Shown here piece by piece: positions 37,621 to 50,036 of a stretch of 64,000 nucleotides of DNA; the stretch's first letter is position 1; each line of letters opens with the position of its first letter. The stretch spans positions 110,509 through 174,508 of the forward strand of contig VXAA01004006.1 of assembly GCA_013399115.1 (NCBI GenBank), given 5' to 3'. Origin of the DNA: Anseranas semipalmata (taxonomy: Eukaryota > Chordata > Aves > Anseriformes > Anseranatidae). The position numbers were made by a program, and so were the translations under genes. A model generated the notes under the pieces. It made no database searches, had not been told where the DNA came from, and worked only from the letters and a program-made list of their open reading frames with translations.

Positions 37621-40600
37621 CCTGTGAATTGTTTTGTTTACGTGCTCGAGAGTGTGATGTTCAATTAATGCTGGACCCGCAGCTCGCACCAGTCGGGAGA
37701 AGACATCCACGAGGTGGCACAGCGGGAGGGAGCCTTGAACCTTGCGCACCGGCTCCGGGGTTTGCAGGGGGACGGGGGTGGGAGCGGTGGGGAAAGTTTA
37801 AGCCTGGGAAACGAAGTGCTGTTCTGCTGCGTGCTTGTAGGAGCGAGGTGCAGGATCCGAGCTGGGGTGGGCAGAAGTGAGCGGGGATTTAGTAACCTCG
37901 GCTGCAAGTGGTTAACAGCAAGCTGAGTTTTTTTCTTTTGCCTCCCAAGATCTTGCCGTGCCAAGCAGGCTTCCCAAATATTGGAAGCAGCACCGTCGCA
38001 CCACTTGGTGCGAGTAATGCACAAATTGGGGAATTCTCTGGTCCTGCTGGTTAGTAAGCATGGAGAGAAATTGTGCTGCTAGGCGCCTTGTGAGGCGTCA
38101 GGACTGAGTTCAGCTGCTCCGTCTTTCTGATGCCGCTTCCTCCCTCCCGCTGCTTGGGAGAACACCATTTGTTTCTGGTGTTTGACCCCCCCCGGCACCA
38201 CGGCTCCCAGCCACCAGAGACAGCACTGTTAGAAAGCGGAGGTCTTGTCCTGTGTAAGAGAAAATCACTCCCCTGTTCCCCGCACTGAGACCTGCCTGTG
38301 TGAGTTCAGCCCTGGCGTGGTGCAGTGCTTTGTGACGCTGCCCTGCTGCAGCTGACGGGGATGCTCTTGCACTGCTGGACCAGGGATGGCTTTGGGGACC
38401 TTAAAGAACGCTCACAGCAGAGAGCCCTTGCTGCACAGCTGCGTGGGACTTGCCGTGTTACTTTCCCTGTGACTTCATGTGTCTGTACTGGCTCTCGTCC
38501 CCGGGGTCTGTGTAAAGCATCTCCTCCTCGCTCTGACCTCATCCCAGCACTGCAGCGAGTCTGTGGCTGGCGTACTGGTCTGCAGCTTGCATCCCTTCGG
38601 GGATGTTGGGCACTTTCCCTGGTGACATTGCGTTTATTTCTGTGGGTAGCTTGAGTAGTTTGTCTTTGGAAGTTACTGTTTAGTTAATCACAGGGAGCTT
38701 TTTCTGGAGGAATAAATCTTGCAGGCTCAAGGTGATGCCCTGTGTAGGGGAGGAGGGACGTGCCTGCTAAAGGATGTGTTGAGTTTGCAGGGAACCTCTT
38801 TCCTCATTCCCCCAGGCAGGCGGTTTGCTCGTATCGCAGTGTGTGGCTCAGCCCTTTGGGGTACCACAGAAGGTACTCGGTAATGCTGTTGTAGCACCGC
38901 GGCGTTAACAGGTATGGTGTGGGCTCTCACTGGGCTCCAGAGAAAGTTTTGCATTGTGTTATGTTTAACACTGCCAGGACATCTCTTCAATGTTCCATTT
39001 GGACTTAGATTTTGCAAACCAACCTCCAGTCTGCACCAAACTGGATGTCAGTATTTCTCCTTATTCAAAGCAAGTTACGTCTGCCTTGCTGGCGTCTCCG
39101 TGGCTATGCAGACATGGTAATTTTGTTCCAAACATCCAAGCCGGGGAGCTTGGATGGCCCATCAGCGCGTTCATTTTCTTTGAGGACCGCAGTACTTAAG
39201 CTTCCAGAGCAAATGCCCTGGTGTTCAGTGGGAGCCCATTCGTGATTAGCAGAGTGGCACGTTTTGGTTACTGAATGTTAATGTGATGAGCATCTCTTGC
39301 AATTTGCAGCCATTCAGTGCTGGGTTGGAAGCTTCATTAATCACAGTTGGTATCCAAAAGGTCAGCCATGGTAAGCCACATAGGAAAATGCAAGATGTAC
39401 ATGAGCTGTACTGAAGGATGATTGCCATTTAAAAACACCACCCACAGGGATTTTCCTTATGGGTGGTTTGCCTTAAAACTTTGTTCCTGTGGGGGGAAAA
39501 GGGGTGACTCCTGTCTAGGGTGCAGAAATGCTGCATTCTCTAACACATCTTTGTTCCTCATCAGACGAGGGTTGTGCATGGGATGTGCTGCTCCCTATTC
39601 TGTTTAATGCTGGGGGGAAAAAAAAAATCAATGTTAATGGCTTGGAAATTCTTGGTGGAAAATGTGTTCCCTCCAGCCTGTATCGGTAACAGCCCTGTTA
39701 GCCCAGCTCGGGGACTGATTCTGACGGTCTCTGTAACTGTGGGGTCGGCTTGGACCTGGGCCGTGGGAGCAGGGCTCGGAGCACGCAGCCAGGCAGCTCT
39801 ACCTATACAGGGCTGCGCAGCCACATCTTGTGCTCAGTTTTGCTCCTCGATAGCTGTCCTCTCTTTTCGAGGTGACTGGCTGGCCCCGCCAGGCCCCTGT
39901 GCATCCTGATGTACCCCCCTCGTGCTGCTGTCCTCTACGTGAGGACTGCAAGGCATGGACTGTATCCTTGCTGCTCCCAGGCTTTCAGTAGTAAAAGCAC
40001 CAAAGGCTGATTTCTGCTTTGGGAGAATGCACAACTGTGGGCAGGTGGGAAGATCTCTGGGGATTTTGGCATAACGGGGTGTCTAGAAAGGATAAACTGT
40101 GCCTGCAGCCTAAGCAGTAGAGGTGACTTTATCCTAACTGAGGAAAACAGATGTTACCTGGATGCGTAGACTTGTGTAGCATGGGTCTCGATAGTGGGCA
40201 GGCACCCGCTGCTAAACCCGAGGCATTTTTCTACTTTGACTGGGAGGGGATACAGGATTTGGGTGTAAGTGTAGGTTGTTGGTATAATTTTCCTTCCTCC
40301 CCCAGGTGGTTTTCCTCAGTAGAACCAGAAAATTTGACTTGCACCTTAAAAAAAAAACCCTCAATATGATGCCTTATCCTTTAAAAACATATATACACAC
40401 ATCTCCTTAAGAAAGACCGATGTACTGGGACGACAGAATCTGAAGCGAGTTGTCCACCCCTTGCGTGGATCATATAGGGCAGCTGGAGGGGAGGGAGGGA
40501 GGGAAAGCGGCAACTCCGAGCGGCTCCAAAAAGTGGAAATATCGCAGGGCTGCAGTTTTCTTCTTTCCCTTGTATATGGCTCTGTGCTGGTTACCTTGGA

Positions 40601-42141
40601 AACAGCTGTAGGAGCATATAGGGGCATCGTGCCGCTGTGCAGCCGTGGCACCGTGGGCAGAGGTGTCCTGTGGTGCGTGGGGAAGGGGAAATCCTTCATG
40701 GTGTGAGCTGGTTTGTGGGACGAAGGCAGCAAAGTAAAAAGGGTTGCAAAATCTTTCACCTTCTCTGTCTTGCTGCAGGTGTAATTTGGCAGGAGCGGGA
40801 CCCTGGGGAAAACCTCGGAGGGGGGTGGCATGCCATGGTTTTGGCAGAGCTATTTAATTTTTTATAATGGGAAGGTAAAAATATCCCAGCAGTCTGTCTT
40901 GAGGAGGCTTATGGCAGCTGGGCTCTAAACATCAGCTTTTGTATTCTGTCCTCCGAGCAGCATACCGGGATGTTTAGCTCCGTAGCTGTGAAACTGGTCA
41001 TGACTGGAGGTGGGATTTTTTTAACTTAATCACAGACATCATCTTATTGGGACGTTTCTCCTTGAAGATTGAAATTGTGCAAAAATGCACAATTAGCAGA
41101 AAATGAGATGATCTTTCACACAGCTCCACGGTGTTCGAGATGCACATGTGATGTGTAGAATAACTACAGTAGATGAACTGTAAAAATCATGGGAATTGTC
41201 TTTTGTTCACTTACCCATGAACATTTTGATCTTGCAAACTGTGGCGTGTGTGATTTGAAATCAGTTGGAATACTCTGCTGCTTAAAATTAGGCGTTTGCT
41301 CTTGTGCTTGCCACATCAGAAGTAATTCGGTCATTCAGAAAGGAGTTCCTGAATTTATCAACTTGTCTTAGAACCATCTTTCAGTGCCAGGTTGAGTCTG
41401 TTCGGCTTTAATACCTTGCCCTGCAGAGTCCTTTTGTCCAAACCTACAATAACATGATCTATTGTACTGGCACTTAATTTTCAGTAAAGAAATTCAGCTC
41501 CATAGCTGTCACTTAGCGTGCAATTTGACTGTTCAGTAGCTGAAGGGCTGTTACGTCTGCGCTGAATGCGATGTATTAATGTATTCCTGCGTGTGATGCT
41601 TTTACAGTGCATCCAGGCTCTGTCGGAGACGAGGACCTGCGCACACAGCGTTTGGGAATTTATGGGCTGCTGTTTTCTGGTAATACTAATTATACAGGCC
41701 ACTGCTTTTAAATAAAAATGTAAGAAGAGAGGTTCTGACCCTCAAGTGAAATATGGTGGGGAATTAGGATTGCTTGAAGGCTGTGGTGGTAATGCTTAAG
41801 GGATAACGTTCATTCATCAAACTGATGGGACAGCCAGAGCAAATCCTGCTAGACTTTGATGGGGTCTTTCTCGTTCATTAATATGTTGATGTGGATTTGG
41901 TGCCCATCAAGCGAGGGACTAACAGCTGCAGCCGGGCGCTGTGCTTGCCCGCTCGCTCCTCGCCGGCTGTCGCGCCGCTGTGCTGCGCTGAACCCGCGCT
42001 GCTGCTCTTCTCCGGTACTTCAGCAGCTGTAGCGTGTAGCTCTGACTGAGGAGCCCTGCACAGCTCGGGGGGCATGAAGCCCCTAGGGTTTCACAGAATG
42101 ACTTCAAAGCCTCACTGGAATTTGGTTAAAGACAGATTGTG

Positions 42142-42158
42142 TTTTTTTTTTTTTTTTT
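42142..42158 (+). repeat. T17 homopolymer
   Basis: Uninterrupted T-run on the plus strand, opposite in orientation to the long A-runs in CCDC174. Confidence 0.9.
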
Positions 42159-42744
42159 CTTTCTCCTCCTTGTTTTGGTTTTAAGTGGTCTGCCAGATCT
42201 TACAGCCTGAATGTGATCCCATTTGCAGAATTCAGTGGTACGGAACTGCAGGGGCATCATGCAGTCTCTGTCTCTTAAGCCATTACACTCCATCAGGCTT
42301 CTTGCAAAGGGGTCTTTTTATTACAACGTTGAGCGATGATGCTCAGTGCTGAGCAAATGCATCAGCTGCAGTGGTTTGGCACGTTCTCCCTTCAGGCGTG
42401 CCAAGAAGTGCCTTCCACTTAGAAGGGAAGGTGTGGGGGAATCTTTTAGGAAACAAGCCCTTGATGGAAACCGTGACTTGGGGGAGCCAGGAGCATCTCG
42501 GAGTGAGAAGAGGTGCCAGGTCTGTCTGGATTCAGGCCATGCCCGTTGTTCTCCAAGCCTGGTGGTGTTGCTGCAGGCTCACGCTAAGCTTAGTGGAGAA
42601 GCACGTGGGCCATTCCCGGGAAACTGTTCCCATCTCAAGCTGTTTGCAGCTGCTGGCCCAGGGGTTCCCTGATGCTCTGAGGTGCACCGAGATGAAGAGT
42701 TCTCAAGTTAGAAGGAGATGTAGGGCAAGTCTAGGAGGCAGAAG

Positions 42745-42761
42745 TTTTTTTTTTTTTTTTT
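42745..42761 (+). repeat. T17 homopolymer
   Basis: Uninterrupted T-run following GGCAGAAG, in otherwise unremarkable sequence. Confidence 0.9.
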
Positions 42762-45700
42762 CCTGGTTTGCTGCTGTTGAATCTCTTCAAAGTAGACACG
42801 AGCACCAGGGAGCTGCTCAGCTGCACCTGCAGCCAGACCCTCGTGGGGTGGTAGCCAAAGGAGGGCTCCTGACCTGCCATAGAGCACATGCCTTGGCCAT
42901 CTTTCTCTGTGGTTAAAACTATGCAGATCTTCCTGTGGATGGTCTGGTTTAGAACAAAAAGAATACTTTGTTAATTGACTCACTGTAATGGAATAAAATG
43001 GAATAAAATTGCTTATTTTGAAATAGAAGTTTACAGAGGTGCAACTGTAGCATAATAATTACCAGCTTGTAGCTCTGTTGAAATCATCCCTTTGTAGGTG
43101 AGCCCTAAGACAGTGAATCAGGTATCTTTGTAGCTCTGCATCACACAACTGTTTTTTTTTTTTTTTTCCTAAATCAGTCCTAGTCCCTGAAGCTTAGAGC
43201 AGTGATCTTGGCCTGACAGGCCTGCATAGTGCCTAGGACAAGTCAGAAACTTGCCGTCTCCTTCCTGCGATGGTCTCCTTTCCCAGGAGCCACACATCTC
43301 CTGCTCCAGCAAATGCTGGTGATGACTGCACGCGTATGGGCTCCGCTCCTGTCTGTGCGCTGGGCCAAATGCAGTTACACTCCGTAAGTGTCTCTGTGTC
43401 CCTGAAACCAGTATAGCTACTCTGGATTGACACTGGTGTGACTGGCATCAGAGCACGGAGAATATTCGGTCTGGAAAATAAATCCCGTGCTGATGGCCTC
43501 CGTAGGAAATGGTAGCTCTTCTGCAGCCCTCGGCCCGGGTGAGCCACGCGCTGGGATACGTCTCCCCGGGAAGGGTCTGCGTTCCGTCTGTCGTGCTTGA
43601 TCTTCCCTTGGGCTCCTCTCATTGAGAGGGAAAGTAATGAAGCTTTTCGTATAAAGTTCAAGTAGGATGATTTTTTTTTTCAGTACTCTTACTTGTCAAG
43701 GGAATGAATTACCTTTCCTCTTCTCCCAATTTTTTTTTTCTATTTGTATTTGGAAGATACAGAAATTCAAATAAAATAACCAAAACAAATAAATTGTAGG
43801 CTTATGGTGGTTTCCCTGCTACCAGCTCCCCCCCTTATTAATGTTAGATGGACTTGGCATCTAGTAATTACTGGCTTCCACTTTTGAGACAGAATTGTTT
43901 TTTTGGGCTCTGGCAAAATTTGCTGATTCCATTGAGCACTGGCAGTGCTGCCTTCCTCTGGGAAATTAACTCCTTCAGACACACTTTCCTCTGACAGCTT
44001 CAGGTATTTTTGCATCGAGACCACTCTGATTTAAGGAGAAGGGGCTACCGTGTGCTGCTTGAGATCAGGAAGCGCTGTGCATTGGGATGTGGTGGGATCC
44101 ATGTCTATCTGTGTATTTAGGCAGGGGTGTCAATGACCCTGCCAGTCAAATTGCTCCCTTCTGACACGTGGAAACCTCTTGCTGAGCCTGCAAAATCAAT
44201 TCAGTTCTAAACTCTTCAAGTTGGTGAATGTCGGTCTGTGAAGTAATGTGTGGGGTTTTTTTTGTCTAACAGCTTTATAACGCCTTGTTCACAGTGGAAA
44301 TGGAGCCTTCTTGTTGGCAGTTATGTTAACCTGGGCTGCCTCTTTGTTGCCAGAGTTGGAGGCTATTGTGAATGTTTGTTTGGATTACAGGTGCTGTCAC
44401 ATTTTCTTGCAAATGTGATGGTGCTAGTTATCTTGGTGACGCTTCCTTCATCTGTGCAGAGAAATAAAGGTCCTGAGCGTGGCCCCACACAGCCCCAAAG
44501 GGGAGCTGCTGCAGGGTGCGAGGATCACGTCGAGCCCAGGAGCTCCCACGGGCCCTGTGGATGGGGCTGATGTTCGCCTCTGGATTTTTTATTTCTTTTT
44601 GACTCCTGTCTTCCATTTGAAAAAAATAAAAATTTCTCATGACTTGGAGCCAAGTTTAGGTGATCACACAGAGTCCGGCACAGGGTGCCCATGTCTTGCC
44701 TTTGGCCCCGCTTTGATGACAGGAGCAGTCACCGCAGAATGTGAGTGCATGGATTTGGGGGGGTGCTCATCATTTGCATCCCCTTGAAGCTCTAGCAACA
44801 AACAAGATGCAGAAAAATAAGATGAGGCAAACCATCAGGCAGCAGTGCAGTTTTACAGAAATTAGTGATGCTGAGTTGCTCTCTTCTCACTTGGTACCAA
44901 CGTGCTTTAACGGTGCAGATTCGGACCTTTCTGTGCGTTTTCCAAAAAGGATGGTTCCAGGTGTGGGGGCTCGCTTATGAAAACTGTGTTTGGCTACCAG
45001 AAATTCAGGGAAATGTGGGGCTGTCACAGTGGGACAAACTTAGCAAAGAGGTGGGAGGCTGAATTAGAAAACATTTGTAGCAGCTTGCCTCAGTGCTGCG
45101 TGTTAATCCCAAACAGGGCACTATTGGAAATAAATTTTTCATATTAAATTTCAGATTAAATGTTCTTCTGCTTACTTCATCCTTGGATCAGGAGGCAGTC
45201 AATCTCCATGTTGTACACGTGGTCATGTCCTGGGGAAGGGGGGGGAGAAAAAACCTCCTGAACCTCCCTTTCCTGTGATGGAGGGCAGGTAGATCTGCAC
45301 GAGGCTGGGAGCAGCACTGCAGTGCTGTCTCAGTCCCCTTCTCCCTTAGGAACTGCATGAGGTTTTTTCCTTAAATAAGGAGGTTTCCCTCAGTCGATTA
45401 GAGGGAATGGGGAGTGGAGAAGAACCAATCTTAAAGTTAATGCTCAGTTCCAGGAAAAACGAGCAGAAGACCAGTGGCAGAGCTGTTTAGCAGCAAGACA
45501 AGAGCAGCTTTAACTCTGCAATGCAGAAATCGATACAAGTTGCTGGAGAGCGAATGAGAATAATAGGCTAGAACACCGAATTATTTCTTATTTTTTTAAA
45601 TAACACTTGCAAACAGCTTTTGGCTAATGGAAAGGCTTAAACTGTTCTTTGATGCGGAAGCCCCAAGTTCTGGGGACTTCTTGGTGGGCTGGGAGGTGCC

Positions 45701-48700
45701 GGCAGACAGCCTGGGCCCTGTCCCCGTGTGGGCTGTGTCCAGGCAGCTTCCAGTGAAAGCCAAGCTCAGGCGGGCTGCGGATCTCCTGGCACATGTGTAG
45801 GTGAGTTGTTGATGCTGCGGCCGTGCTCCTATTTACTGGTTGTGCTGTGCCAATCCAGCATGTTTTGTAGGCTGTGTCCTTCTTTCCATCCCATCCCATC
45901 CGAGCTCCTCGCTGCATTAAGTAGCCACGGTGCTCCTCAGCAGGCTTGGCTGGGGACCGAGCTGCAGGTCTCTGTTGGTCCCTGAGAGCTCTGCTCCCCG
46001 CAGGGTGTGCAGCCTGGAACAAAGTCACTGCCTGGTTTCTTGGAGCAGGGGGGGATTTTTCTGTCAGTGGAAATTAACGGGACAGGGGAGTTCTGTGCCG
46101 CTCGGGTGGGCACCCTGCTCTGCTGGCCTTGGCGTGTCCCAGTCTTCATGTCCCTAAAACACAGGTAATGCCTGAGTTTGAAAAGGTTCCGGTGCTCTGT
46201 TCAAAACAGGTATGAAAGTGCAGTCATGGGGCATGACTCCATGGCCATCCTTGTCTGCTTAGTTAGTATCTCTACACTCGGAGTTATGGCAGCTGTACTG
46301 AATACTTGAAAAAATGACCAAAATGATGTAGAAAATGTCTTTCTGGCACAGCATTGCAAACCTATTGCAGAGCACAGCTGAACAAACAATTTTGTTTGGG
46401 TAAAAACTTCCCCCTGCAGTGACAACCCGTGCTGCGAGTTCCCCAGGTCCCGCTCTGGTTCCCACCCGCTGCTCCTGGAGCCCCGAGGTGCACTCAGCAG
46501 CCCCCCATGGGGCTGCCCCCAGGAATGCCACAACTGGCCCTGGGCAGCCCTGCTGCTTGCCCGGCCTCTGGAGACCGTGCTTCAGACCCAGCACGAAGCC
46601 GACCTGTCGCTCTTGCTTTTTTAATTGTATTTGTTTTGCTTTCCCCCTCCCTGCCACCTGCTGGGGGTGTTTGGCTGTGTATGGAGATAGTTTCTGGGTT
46701 GTTTTATTTGCAATAGCCGTTGTAATTGGCTTTTTTAGCACATCCTGTCTTTCTCTGTGTTCTTTTAGTCCTTTACTGTCACTGTGCTCACAGGGAGGCT
46801 TTTTAATAAGTGGGCTGGGGACTGGAAAGCAAAACTCTGCAAGCCAGGCTGTGACCGCCAGCCTCCAGGGCGTGCTACAAGGTGAGGCTTGCTGGCTGTG
46901 ATGTCCCCTTGCCCAGGGCTGAGCAGCACAGCGTCCACGTGCCTCCAGCTCGTTGCTCTCCGAGTCCTGCACGGCTCCAGCTGCCCTGTCCTTGTCAGCC
47001 AGCGCTGCCCCTGCGCTTTGGGGCAGCCCAGGAGTAAGTCGGTGACAGGCAACGCTGCAGCGAACGCGATCCAGTTCCTGCCGCTAAATAATTAAGAGAG
47101 TGGGTGGCTTTGGGCCAGGGAGCGCCATCCTCTGCCACCCGTCTGCTTCCCTGACCGCTGCCAGGGGCTTCCCAGCAGGGCGCGGGGGTGCAGATTCCCG
47201 ACCGTGCTTCATCGCCTTGCCACTGGCTGTCCTCATGAGCACTCGGTCCTCGAGGTGCCGTGTTTCTGTGCCTCTCTTCCCTCCTGCAAAACGATGCTGG
47301 GATGTTTACTCGCGAGCTGTGGTGTTGGTGCTGGGTGCCCGCAGGGCGCGGGGGCTTGTTTCACCTCTCGTCTCTCTCCACCATGAGCTTCCTACAGGAA
47401 TTCAGCTCGCACGCTGCAGGCTGGAGGTGCCTTCAGTGGCACGCAGGGAGAGCCGCGTTGAATTGCGCTGCGGGGAGATCCCTTGTGCTCAGGTCTTCCC
47501 CTGATAGGCATGCATTGACCCCCTGCATGGAAGGGAGGATGTTTTCGGCAGGGCGCAAGGCAAAGCGGCTGACCAAGCAGCCCTTGCGTTAAAGGGCAGG
47601 CGGCGATGGCCTCTGCAGTATTTTAAAACAGCGGAGGAATTTCCTGTGCGTGAGGATGTGCGCGGGTGTGCTGATGCGAATCCAGCCCAGGGTGAGGCGG
47701 CTGCAGGGGCAGTGCTGCTTCCCGTAGCCCCTCGGCTGGCTGTGCGGGAGGTGCCCTGAGCGGTGGCTGGGCCAGCCTCCGCCTCCTGAAACCAAGCGAG
47801 AGCCAGGAAAGCGTTGCTGGTCGTGTTTGGGGCAGCGTTGGGGCAAAGGGGCAGTACTCTTCAGAGAGACTTTTTGAGGTGGGAAGAGGATATTTCCTTC
47901 TATTTCTCATGCATAAGAATTCGAAGTAAACCCAAAAAGAACGACTTGGGGGTGAGTAGGGCGAGCAGAACTCGCTCATGCAGCCAAATAAGCAAGAGAA
48001 CGGAGGTGGCTGGTTGGGCTGTGCCGCGGCCAGGCACGCCTACTGGGCAGTGCAGCTCTTGTGGTGCGCCATGGTGGTTCTCCGCACGAGGAGGCAGGTG
48101 CCGAGATCTGCCCGCTACCACAACTCCCCTGTGGGAAGGTGTCCTCTTCCCGGGAGGCAGCCGCTTCCCACCAAGAGCAAGTCTGTCTTCTGGCCCCCGG
48201 GGGTGACCCCCGGGGCCACTTGCCCTGCGAGAGAGATGTTAAAGCCCCAACCATCCAGGATAAGCCTATTTCAGGAGCTGATTGATTTTTAGTGGAGGGA
48301 AGTGAGTTAACACGAGTTGCTGACCTGTTTGAAAAGCAGCAGCCTCCTGTGTCACTGGGGGCTGGTGGTGGGTCGGCTCGGACGAGGGCTGGGAAAGGGA
48401 GCGAAGGGGGCCCCTGGGCCGCCAGTGCTCTGCCCTGTGCGTGACTGCTGTTCTGCACGGGGCCTTGTTCAGGGTGAAGAGGAAGCGCGTGTTGTTAATG
48501 AATATTTGGCTTTTACATGCAGCGCAACAAAGATTGTGTCTGATCGTTATTAGTGCAGGTATAACTGCTGCAAAAAAGCAATAGTAACACAGTTAAAATT
48601 GTTACACTTGTATGTTATTTGCCTGGAGGGATGAGATGTTCCTACTGATTTCTTCTTCCCTGCTTCAGGATGCACTTGGGGTCACTTTTGTTTGCTAGAT

Positions 48701-49954
48701 CACTTTTGCACCTTTGCCCTTTCCCCACAGGCCTGCAGCCCCAGGTTACACTGCAGTTTATGTACGTGGGATGCTCTTCGCTAGTTCTCTGCAGTATCCC
48801 TGCAAGCAGTTCTGTCCAGCTCCGGGCCCTTGAGCTGACCGTAGGCGAGTTGTTCGTGGCTGTGCCGAGCCTGTGCCCCACTCCCTGCTGCCCTGGGCCC
48901 TGCTGCCCTCTGCCACACCCTGCGTTTCTGCCTCTCAGGGGTATTTCTCTGCACGACGTCGCCGCGTTGTTCATAAATACCTCATTTGTCACAGAATAGC
49001 TGCTTGCTACTAAGGTCCATATGAAGCTGTGGCTGTCCCATGTAGAGGTGAATGGAAATAGCACAGGGCAGCCCCAGATCCCTGGTGGACGGGAGAAGCT
49101 GCTGCCCCAGCTGAATTGTGTAAAGCAAAGCTGAGCCGAGGCAGAGCTGCTGGCCACGGCAGGGCCGGGCGGTCACAGCGCTGCGGGAGGCAGCAGCAGT
49201 GCGGAGAGGTGCTGGGGGGCAGAATCGGGGGCATGTGCCCTACATCTGGGGCTGGTTGTGGTCCTTCTCTCGGCCTGCTGGTCTCGGATGCTGTGCTCTT
49301 GCCGAGGATGCCTGGCAGGGATGGATGGGGTGGCTGGTGCTGAGCAGAGGGGCTGCTGTTAGTGAGCTCTTGTTGTAGGAAGTCTGAAATAGCTCACGGG
49401 CAAACTCCTGCAGCTTTCCTCTGCAGACTTGGACCTGGCCTCTGCTCCTCCCTGCCCAGGCTGAGGAGCTGCTTGCTTGTGCTGGGCTTCAGGTCCCTGC
49501 AGGAGGTGTGGGAGAAACAAGCGGCTGGGGGTCTGGCTTCCTCGTTAATTTGCAGAATGCTCCAGGACCCCTCTTCATGAGAGGTGATGAACAAAAGTAA
49601 AACTTGCATTTAAAATCGAATAACAATGTAATGATTCTTCTGCTGCTTGTGATGCAGATTAACACCAAGCCCATGCTTAGTTACTGTCTTGCTATTAAAA
49701 TTTCAGTCCTCACATCCTGATCACTTTCCTGTCTTCAGTACCTACACAGGGCTTTGGGGAGATCAAGTGAGACTCTGCTGCCAAAGCATCTTTTGTAGGT
49801 CTTGTGCCAAGCCATGACGTCGGGAGTTCACTTGGTGTTGTGTGCGGGTATGATCAATAACACTCCTAGTTACGTACTTCGCTATTAAGTCTTAGTTCAT
49901 TGATTTAAGGAGTTACCAGGAACTAGGGAAATAACATGGTTAATTAAGTTAATT

Positions 49955-50036
49955 GGATTGTAAGGTCTACAGGGACTGTGCCTTTGTCTGCTCTCTGAAG
50001 CACCTCAGACACCTCTGATCACTATGAAATAATGAC
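49955..50036 (+). mobile_element. Possible L2-type LINE/SINE 3' tail
   Basis: GATTGTAAGGTCTACAGGGA, then CTGTGCCTTTGTCTGCTCTCTG, then AAGCACCTCAGACACCTCTG. This follows the L2-family tail order (GATTGTAAGCTC...GGGCAGGGACTGTGTCTTT...TCTGT...AGCGCCTAGCACA). It ends in AAATAATGA, like the AATAAATG end. It is old and diverged. Confidence 0.4.

Larger units (their letters stand above)
37621..49840. other. No gene recognised; possible intron or intergenic DNA
   Basis: About 12 kb without a recognisable exon. It contains T-runs of 16-17 on the plus strand (42142-42158, 42745-42761, 43152-43167), a CpG-rich patch at about 41925-42020, a GC-rich interval at about 46.4-48.5 kb, and a GGGA-rich purine run near 40486-40505. 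Confidence 0.55.
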
